Origin: HGM13634 sp045537285
Lineage (GTDB): Bacteria > Bacillota > Clostridia > TANB77 > CAG-508
Direction: 5' to 3'
DNA: 12,865 nt
Assembly (NCBI GenBank): GCA_045537285.1
Contig: JAZSPC010000006.1
Span: 1-12,865 of the forward strand
In this document: positions 8,978 through 12,865 of the stretch, one piece after another
Position numbering within the stretch: position 1 is the first letter of the stretch
How the letters are laid out: every line of letters starts with the position of its first letter
Notes under the pieces: generated by a model
Databases searched by the model: none
What the model was told of the DNA's origin: nothing
The model's input: the letters and a program-made list of their open reading frames with translations, nothing else
Position numbers and translations under genes: made by a program

Positions 8978-9008
8978 ATGAGAGATGTAAAAACATCTCT
9001 CATTTTTT
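8978..9008 (+). terminator. perfect 10-bp terminator hairpin upstream of spoIIA
   Basis: ATGAGAGATG (8978-8987) pairs perfectly with CATCTCTCAT (8994-9003) around a 6-nt A-rich loop, followed by a T-run at 9003-9008. It lies about 150 bp past the GH15 terminator, so it either backs that one up, insulates spoIIA, or ends a small transcript from the 8907 promoter. Its T-run merges with the 0A box. Confidence 0.85.
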
Positions 9009-9053
9009 GTCGAAAACTTCTCATAATTCGCTAAAACTTCTGTGGTTTCGCTC
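9008..9053. promoter_or_regulatory. Spo0A (0A) box and phased related repeats before spoIIA
   Basis: TGTCGAA at 9008-9014, inside TTTTGTCGAAAA, is a perfect 0A box, the binding site of the sporulation master regulator Spo0A. TTCGCTA at 9027-9033 and TTCGCTC at 9047-9053 match the inverted box at 5/7 and 4/7 positions. AAAACTTCT repeats at 9013-9021 and 9033-9041. All repeats are about 20 bp apart, i.e. two helical turns, and the last one abuts the -35 box of spoIIA. In other spore formers the spoIIA operon is a direct Spo0A~P target, which supports the reading. Confidence 0.72.
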
Positions 9054-9082
9054 TTGGAAATATATGGTAATTAATGTATAAT
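9054..9082 (+). promoter_or_regulatory. spoIIA operon promoter
   Basis: TTGGAA (9054-9059), a 17-bp spacer and TATAAT (9077-9082) make a sigma-A type promoter with a weak -35 box, as expected for a Spo0A-activated gene. In Bacillus subtilis spoIIA uses sigma-H. GGAAATA at 9056-9062 resembles half of a sigma-H -35, but I see no matching GAAT-type -10. I favour sigma-A with Spo0A, without excluding sigma-H. Confidence 0.6.
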
Positions 9083-9110
9083 TAGAAAAAATTACAAAGG
9101 AGGCTTTAAG

Positions 9111-9431
9111 GTGGAAATTGAGTATTTAAATAAGGACAAGTCTTTGTTATTTAAAATAACAGAAGAAATAGACCATCATGCAGTAGAAAAATTAAGAAGG
9201 AAAGCGGATTTAGAAATAGAAAAACATATTCCAAGAAAAGTTATATTTGATTTTACTAATGTTACATTTATGGATAGTGCGGGTATAGGGTTACTTTTAG
9301 GAAGGTATAAAAAGATTATAAGTTTAGGTGGAAGCTTAGAAGTAATAAATGCAACAGAAACAGTAAATAAGATTTTAATTATGAGTGGAGTTAATAAAAT
9401 TATAAATATAAACAAGGAGGAATGTGCGTAA
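9111..9431 (+). CDS. spoIIAA: anti-sigma F factor antagonist SpoIIAA
   Basis: A 106-residue STAS-domain protein. Unphosphorylated SpoIIAA binds SpoIIAB and releases sigma-F in the forespore; SpoIIAB phosphorylates it and SpoIIE dephosphorylates it. The phosphorylation site motif is DSAGIGLLLGRYK with Ser56 as the expected target, preceded by the beta strand VIFDFTNVTFM typical of STAS folds. Length is close to the 117 residues of the Bacillus protein. It starts at GTG 9111, set by a strong AAAGGAGG at 9096-9103 with 7-nt spacing. The context of spoIIAB and sigF directly downstream makes the assignment secure against other STAS proteins such as RsbV. The Spo0A-type promoter just upstream fits expression at the start of sporulation. 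Confidence 0.95.
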   Translation: MEIEYLNKDKSLLFKITEEIDHHAVEKLRRKADLEIEKHIPRKVIFDFTNVTFMDSAGIGLLLGRYKKIISLGGSLEVINATETVNKILIMSGVNKIININKEECA

Positions 9432-9907
9432 TGATTAGCAAATATGATAATGAAATTAGATTAGAGTTTGTAAGTAAATCATGTAATGAAGCATTTGCAA
9501 GAATAGCGGTAGCAGCATTTGCTTCACAACTTGACCCTACAATAGAAGAAATTGCAGATATAAAAACAGCAGTATCAGAGGCTGTAACAAACTGTATAAT
9601 TCATGGTTATGAAAATAAAGAGGGAATTGTTAAATTACATTGTATGATAAAAAATAATAATTTAATAATAGAAGTATATGATGACGGAGTTGGTATAGAA
9701 GATATAAATGCTGCAAAAACACCGCTATATACGTCAAAACCAAATTTAGAAAGGTCTGGTATGGGCTTTACAATAATGCAAAGCTTTATGGACGAGCTAA
9801 GTGTTGAATCAGTAGTAAATTTGGGCACAAAAATAACAATGAGAAAAACAATTAAACAAAGTTTAAAGGATACAAATGAACAAAGTAATATATGTATAAC
9901 TGCCTAG
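9431..9907 (+). CDS. spoIIAB: anti-sigma F factor / serine kinase SpoIIAB
   Basis: GHKL-fold ATP-binding protein that holds sigma-F inactive and phosphorylates SpoIIAA. The N box is EAVTNCIIHGYE, with E50, N54 and H58. The G1 box is DDGVGI at 84-89 and the G2 box is RSGMGF at 108-113; all ATP-binding elements look intact. At 158 residues it is slightly longer than the roughly 146 of the Bacillus protein because of a C-terminal tail. An ATG at 9422 is in frame but lies only 1 nt after AAGGAGG (9414-9420). The ATG at 9431 has 10-nt spacing and overlaps the spoIIAA stop by one base (TAATG), so I chose it. This overlap suggests translational coupling, which would keep the antagonist and kinase in balance. 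Confidence 0.95.
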   Translation: MISKYDNEIRLEFVSKSCNEAFARIAVAAFASQLDPTIEEIADIKTAVSEAVTNCIIHGYENKEGIVKLHCMIKNNNLIIEVYDDGVGIEDINAAKTPLYTSKPNLERSGMGFTIMQSFMDELSVESVVNLGTKITMRKTIKQSLKDTNEQSNICITA

Positions 9908-9925
9908 AAAAGAGGGAGTACATAT

Positions 9926-10648
9926 ATGTATAATGACAATTTAAAATATATTAAATTGGCGCAAGAAGGTAACGAAGAAGCAATGGAATTATTAATTAAA
10001 AATAATTCTGGATTAATTTGGAATATTGTTAGAAGATTTATTGGTAGAGGATATGAAACAGATGATTTGTACCAAATAGGCTGTATAGGTTTAATAAAAG
10101 CGATTAAAAGATTTGATGTTGATTTAGATGTTCAGCTCTCTACGTATGCTGTGCCATACATAATGGGAGAAATAAAAAGATTCCTTCGAGATGATGGTAT
10201 GTTAAAGGTAAGTAGGCAGACAAAAGAGCTTGCAATAAAAATAAAACAAATACAAAATGAATATATGAATAAAAAAGGTGAAGAAATATCTATTACAAAA
10301 ATTGCAGAAATATTAAAAGTAAGTAAAGAAGAAATCGCAGCAGCAATAGAATCAAATAATACAGTAGATTCTATATACAGTGTAGAAGGACAAGATGATG
10401 ACGAACGAATGTTAATAGAAAAGATTACAGATGAAAAAAATGAATATAATCATTTAGTAGATAAAATAACATTAGATGAAATAATTAATAATTTAGAAGA
10501 AAGAGAAAAAAAAGTAGTAATACTAAGATTTTATAAAGAACAAACGCAGAGTCAGGTGGGAAAAATACTTGGAATAACACAAGTTCAGGTTTCAAGAATA
10601 GAGAAAAAAGTGTTAGAAAAAATGAGACTTAAATTGGAGGCTGTATGA
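9926..10648 (+). CDS. sigF: RNA polymerase sporulation sigma factor sigma-F
   Basis: Sigma-70 family factor (SpoIIAC) that directs early forespore transcription after asymmetric division. Region 2 contains DDLYQIGCIGLIKAIKRFD from residue 46 and STYAVPYIMGEIKRFLRDDG, the core-binding and -10 recognition part. Region 3 follows (SRQTKELAIKIKQIQ). Region 4 ends in a helix-turn-helix, TQSQVGKILGITQVQVSR at about 207-224, for -35 recognition. At 240 residues it is close to the 255 of Bacillus sigma-F. The order after spoIIAA-spoIIAB separates it from sigma-G, its close paralogue. AGAGGGAG at 9911-9918 lies 7 nt before the ATG. Its last codons overlap the spoIID start (ATGA). Confidence 0.95.
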   Translation: MYNDNLKYIKLAQEGNEEAMELLIKNNSGLIWNIVRRFIGRGYETDDLYQIGCIGLIKAIKRFDVDLDVQLSTYAVPYIMGEIKRFLRDDGMLKVSRQTKELAIKIKQIQNEYMNKKGEEISITKIAEILKVSKEEIAAAIESNNTVDSIYSVEGQDDDERMLIEKITDEKNEYNHLVDKITLDEIINNLEEREKKVVILRFYKEQTQSQVGKILGITQVQVSRIEKKVLEKMRLKLEAV

Positions 10649-11643
10649 GAAAAAGTATTTGTTTAATTATGATTTTAATTTCCTTAATATTTATGCTACC
10701 TGTTATTTTTGTAAATAAACCAACTATCACAACAACATCAAAAGAGCCAATAGTTCAAAAAGAAGAATTACAAACAATAGACTATGACTATACAAAGTAT
10801 TCTACAATAAAATTACTTCACAGAGATACAGAAAAAGTAGAAGAAGTAAAATTAGATGAATATATTGCATGTGTAGTATCAGCAGAAATGCCAGTTAGTT
10901 ATGATATAGAAGCATTAAAAGCACAAGCAATAGTTGCAAGAACTTATACTATATATAAAATAACTACATCTAAAAAACACAATAATGCAGATATATGTGA
11001 TAAAAGTACATGTTGTCAAGCATGGATATCAAAAGAAAACAGACTAAAAAAATGGGATGAAAAAGAAGCAAATAGTAATTGGAATAAAATTGTACAAGCT
11101 GTAAATGAAACAGTGGGTAAAATTATAACTTATGAAGGAAAACCAATAAATGCATTTTTTCATGCAAATAGTGGTGGAAAAACTCAAATACCATTTTATG
11201 TTTGGGGTGGAACTGGGTATCCGTATTTGCAAGTTGTAGAAACAGCAGGTGAAGAAAACTATAAACAATATAGCTCAGAAGCAAAGTTTACAAAAGAAGA
11301 ATTTATAGAAAAGGTTAAAAAAGAACATAAAGATTTTAAAATAGATTTTAAAGAAAAAAACTGTATAGAAATAAAAGAAAGAGATAAAAGTAATAGGGTT
11401 GTAACTGTAAAGATAGGAAACTTAAATTTATCAGGTGTAGAAACAAGAACACTTTTAGGATTAAGGTCAGCAAACTTTACAGTAGAAATAACAGAAAATG
11501 AAATAAATTTTAAAGTAATAGGATATGGCCATGGAGTTGGAATGAGCCAAACAGGTGCAGATGCTCTGGCTAAGCAAGGCAAAACTTGCGAAGAAATTAT
11601 AAAACACTTTTATACAGGTGTAGAAATTATTGAAATGAAATAA
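10645..11643 (+). CDS. spoIID: stage II sporulation protein D (peptidoglycan lytic transglycosylase)
   Basis: Membrane-anchored enzyme of the SpoIID-SpoIIM-SpoIIP engulfment complex. It cleaves glycan strands after SpoIIP has removed stem peptides, letting the mother-cell membrane move around the forespore. An N-terminal hydrophobic anchor spans about residues 5-23 and the domain faces outward. The family motif SAEMP holds E81, the expected catalytic Glu. Further family motifs are AQAIVARTYTIYK, NAFFHANSGGKT and YGHGVGMSQTGADALAKQGK. The segment HNNADICDKSTCC, with one His and three Cys, may be a zinc site as in clostridial SpoIID; this is inference. At 332 residues it has normal length. The ATG overlaps the sigF stop by four bases, with GGAGG only 4 nt upstream. 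SpoIID is usually made in the mother cell under sigma-E, so being fused to the spoIIA operon is notable. Confidence 0.93.
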   Translation: MRKSICLIMILISLIFMLPVIFVNKPTITTTSKEPIVQKEELQTIDYDYTKYSTIKLLHRDTEKVEEVKLDEYIACVVSAEMPVSYDIEALKAQAIVARTYTIYKITTSKKHNNADICDKSTCCQAWISKENRLKKWDEKEANSNWNKIVQAVNETVGKIITYEGKPINAFFHANSGGKTQIPFYVWGGTGYPYLQVVETAGEENYKQYSSEAKFTKEEFIEKVKKEHKDFKIDFKEKNCIEIKERDKSNRVVTVKIGNLNLSGVETRTLLGLRSANFTVEITENEINFKVIGYGHGVGMSQTGADALAKQGKTCEEIIKHFYTGVEIIEMK

Positions 11644-11648
11644 AAATT

Positions 11649-11677
11649 GTATAAATTTTCATAAAAAGGAAATACTT
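11649..11677 (+). promoter_or_regulatory. sigma-F type promoter for spoIIQ
   Basis: GTATA (11649-11653) matches the sigma-F -35 consensus GYATA. After 14 bp, GGAAATACTT (11668-11677) matches the -10 consensus GGNNANAHTR at every defined position but the last. No sigma-A promoter of similar quality is seen in the 64-bp gap. spoIIQ is a known sigma-F target in other spore formers, and sigF itself lies 1 kb upstream. Confidence 0.72.
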
Positions 11678-11707
11678 TAAATAATAAATTACAATTCGGA
11701 GGTTTTT

Positions 11708-12499
11708 ATGAGAAGAGAAAGAAGAATATCGCACAAAAAAAATTCAAATACATCAGTTTTTATTACAGGAGGAGTGCTATTACTTGCAATAGCCACATTT
11801 ATCATAACTTTTATTGTATATTCAAATAAATTAAATGATGACCTATACTCATATGATTCAGAATATTTAGCACAATATACCAATATATTGGAAGTAGAAC
11901 TTACAGATGACAATACAGAATCAGCAAGTTCAAGTATAGGAAAAACAGTAGAAGAATCAGAAAATGAAATTAAAGAAGAAATAGATAATGAAAAAAATAA
12001 CGAACAAACAGAAACTAATAAAGACAAAACAACTCAAACAAGTACTGCTACAAAAGTAGATGTTAAACCTACTACTAAAAAAGAAAAAGATCCAACTTTT
12101 AAATCGCCAATTGAAGGTGAACTTCAAAAAGAATATGCAAAAGATAGTTTAATATATTCAGATACTTTAAAAGAATGGACAACTCATTTAGGAGTAGATA
12201 TAAAAGCAGAAAGAGCAACTGTTGTAAAAGCAGCGGCAGACGGAAAAGTAAAATATATTAAAAATGACCCAAGATATGGATTAACAATAATAATAGAACA
12301 TTCAAATGGGTTTGAAACAAGATATGCAAACCTTCTTACAACTGAATTTGTATCAGAAGGAGAAGAAGTAAAAGCAGGACAAACAATTGGAACAGTTGGA
12401 GATAGTGCAATATATGAAATTGTAGATGAATCACATTTGCATTTTGAAATATTAAAAAATAGTGAAAGTGTAAATCCTGCACAATATATAGATTTTTAA
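11708..12499 (+). CDS. spoIIQ: stage II sporulation protein Q, M23-family
   Basis: Forespore membrane protein whose LytM/M23 domain meets SpoIIIAH across the intermembrane space, holding the engulfing membrane and forming the feeding channel. A basic N-terminus (MRRERRISHKK) precedes one transmembrane helix at about residues 18-38. A Glu/Asn/Thr/Lys-rich linker runs to about 130, then the M23 domain fills the rest. The zinc motif H160-LGV-D164 and the HLH motif H243-L-H245 are both present, unlike the Bacillus protein, which lacks a zinc ligand. The middle active-site His of true endopeptidases (YxHL) is Asn here (RYANL), so hydrolytic activity is doubtful. CGGAGG at 11697-11702 lies 5 nt before the ATG. 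The sigma-F-like promoter just upstream supports SpoIIQ over a generic M23 peptidase. Confidence 0.92.
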   Translation: MRRERRISHKKNSNTSVFITGGVLLLAIATFIITFIVYSNKLNDDLYSYDSEYLAQYTNILEVELTDDNTESASSSIGKTVEESENEIKEEIDNEKNNEQTETNKDKTTQTSTATKVDVKPTTKKEKDPTFKSPIEGELQKEYAKDSLIYSDTLKEWTTHLGVDIKAERATVVKAAADGKVKYIKNDPRYGLTIIIEHSNGFETRYANLLTTEFVSEGEEVKAGQTIGTVGDSAIYEIVDESHLHFEILKNSESVNPAQYIDF

Positions 12500-12513
12500 T
12501 TTATAAATATAGA

Positions 12514-12550
12514 AAATCATATTAGAAAATATATCTAATATGATTTTTTT
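12514..12550 (+). terminator. terminator of spoIIQ
   Basis: AAATCATATTAGA (12514-12526) and TCTAATATGATTT (12534-12546) form a perfect 13-bp stem with a 7-nt AT loop, followed by a T-run to 12550. It starts 15 nt after the spoIIQ stop. Confidence 0.88.
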
Positions 12551-12591
12551 GTATACAATTATTACAAATATATTACATTTTTCTAAAATAA

Positions 12592-12620
12592 TTGACAAGA
12601 TAAAAAAGTAAAGATATAAT
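12592..12620 (+). promoter_or_regulatory. perfect consensus sigma-A promoter
   Basis: TTGACA at 12592-12597, exactly 17 bp, then TATAAT at 12615-12620: all twelve consensus bases match, the strongest promoter in the window. The start point should be near 12627. It drives the small His-Thr repeat unit and nothing else before the terminator at 12773. No operator-like dyad is seen around it, which suggests constitutive transcription. Confidence 0.88.
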
Positions 12621-12658
12621 TTAGACAGAAAGTAAGAAAAACAAAGGAGAAAATAAAA

Positions 12659-12721
<63 letters not shown>

Positions 12722-12735
12722 TAAATATAAAAAAT

Positions 12736-12756
12736 AAGGCTGATGAAATTAGCCTT
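12736..12756 (+). other. small hairpin downstream of the micropeptide
   Basis: AAGGCT (12736-12741) pairs with AGCCTT (12751-12756) around a 9-nt loop. There is no proper T-run, so it is not a terminator by itself. It lies between the micropeptide stop and the true terminator, where a pause or antiterminator element would be in a leader-peptide system. Confidence 0.5.
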
Positions 12757-12772
12757 TATATAAATGTATATA

Positions 12773-12811
12773 AAACAGACCGATTAATAATATAAATCGA
12801 GTCTGTTTTTT
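12773..12811 (+). terminator. terminator of the micropeptide unit
   Basis: AAACAGAC-C-GATT (12773-12785) pairs with AATC-G-(A bulge)-GTCTGTTT (12795-12808), a 13-bp stem with one bulged A. The 9-nt loop is AT-rich and a T-run spans 12806-12811. TGTGTG (12811-12816) follows directly and is complementary to the CA tract. Confidence 0.85.
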
Positions 12812-12842
12812 GTGTGAAAAAATTGGAAAAATAAAATGTCGA

Positions 12843-12865
12843 AAAATAATTGACAATAAAAAATA
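12843..12865 (+). promoter_or_regulatory. truncated promoter at the window edge
   Basis: TTGACA at 12850-12855 is a perfect -35 box; its -10 would fall beyond the window. The 14-bp block AAAATAATTGACAA at 12843-12856 is identical to 12585-12598 around the micropeptide's -35 box. A further + strand transcription unit probably starts just outside. Confidence 0.5.

Noticed and set aside
9422..9430. Upstream ATG for spoIIAB
   Set aside because: Only 1 nt from the AAGGAGG, too close for initiation; the ATG at 9431 has proper spacing.
11259..11582. 107-codon minus-strand frame inside spoIID
   Set aside because: Lies wholly opposite conserved SpoIID motifs, with no ribosome binding site or promoter.

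Overview
This window comes from a very AT-rich, Gram-positive, endospore-forming bacterium of the Clostridia type. The evidence is the strong A/T bias at third codon positions, AGGAGG-type ribosome binding sites, TTG and GTG starts, a complete spoIIAA-spoIIAB-sigF operon, spoIID, spoIIQ and a SpoIIIE-type DNA translocase. Finer placement, such as an uncultured gut lineage, is a guess from base composition only. All the protein genes I accept are on the + strand.

Region 1 (1-1288): rsmD (16S rRNA guanine methyltransferase) and a small charged helical protein form a tight pair, closed by a long stem-loop terminator that ends just before the next gene's Shine-Dalgarno sequence. Region 2 (1289-8796): four tightly spaced genes, probably one transcript. 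They are ftsK/spoIIIE, an unrecognised 520-residue coiled-coil protein, a beta-CASP metallo-beta-lactamase RNase-like protein and an intracellular GH15 glucoamylase-like enzyme. A clean intrinsic terminator ends the block. Region 3 (8797-9110) is non-coding but dense. It holds an 8-bp inverted repeat abutting a consensus -35 box, a second perfect terminator hairpin, and what looks like a Spo0A-controlled spoIIA promoter with a perfect 0A box and related sites at about 20-bp spacing. Region 4 (9111-12550): the sporulation block. Anti-anti-sigma SpoIIAA, anti-sigma kinase SpoIIAB and sigma-F are followed, with an ATGA overlap, by spoIID. After a sequence closely matching a sigma-F promoter comes spoIIQ, with its own terminator. 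The cluster thus joins the first forespore sigma factor and its regulators to two engulfment proteins, and SpoIIIE, which pumps the chromosome into the forespore, lies upstream.

Region 5 (12551-12865) is the most unusual part. A perfect sigma-A promoter (TTGACA, 17 bp, TATAAT) and a good ribosome binding site precede a 20-codon reading frame whose second half is a (CA)n microsatellite read as alternating His-Thr. It is followed by a small hairpin and a strong terminator. This compact unit looks deliberately transcribed and translated. It could be a His-rich metal-binding micropeptide, a slippage-prone (phase-variable) gene, or a His/Thr leader peptide. A second copy of the 14-bp block around its -35 box lies at the window's right edge.
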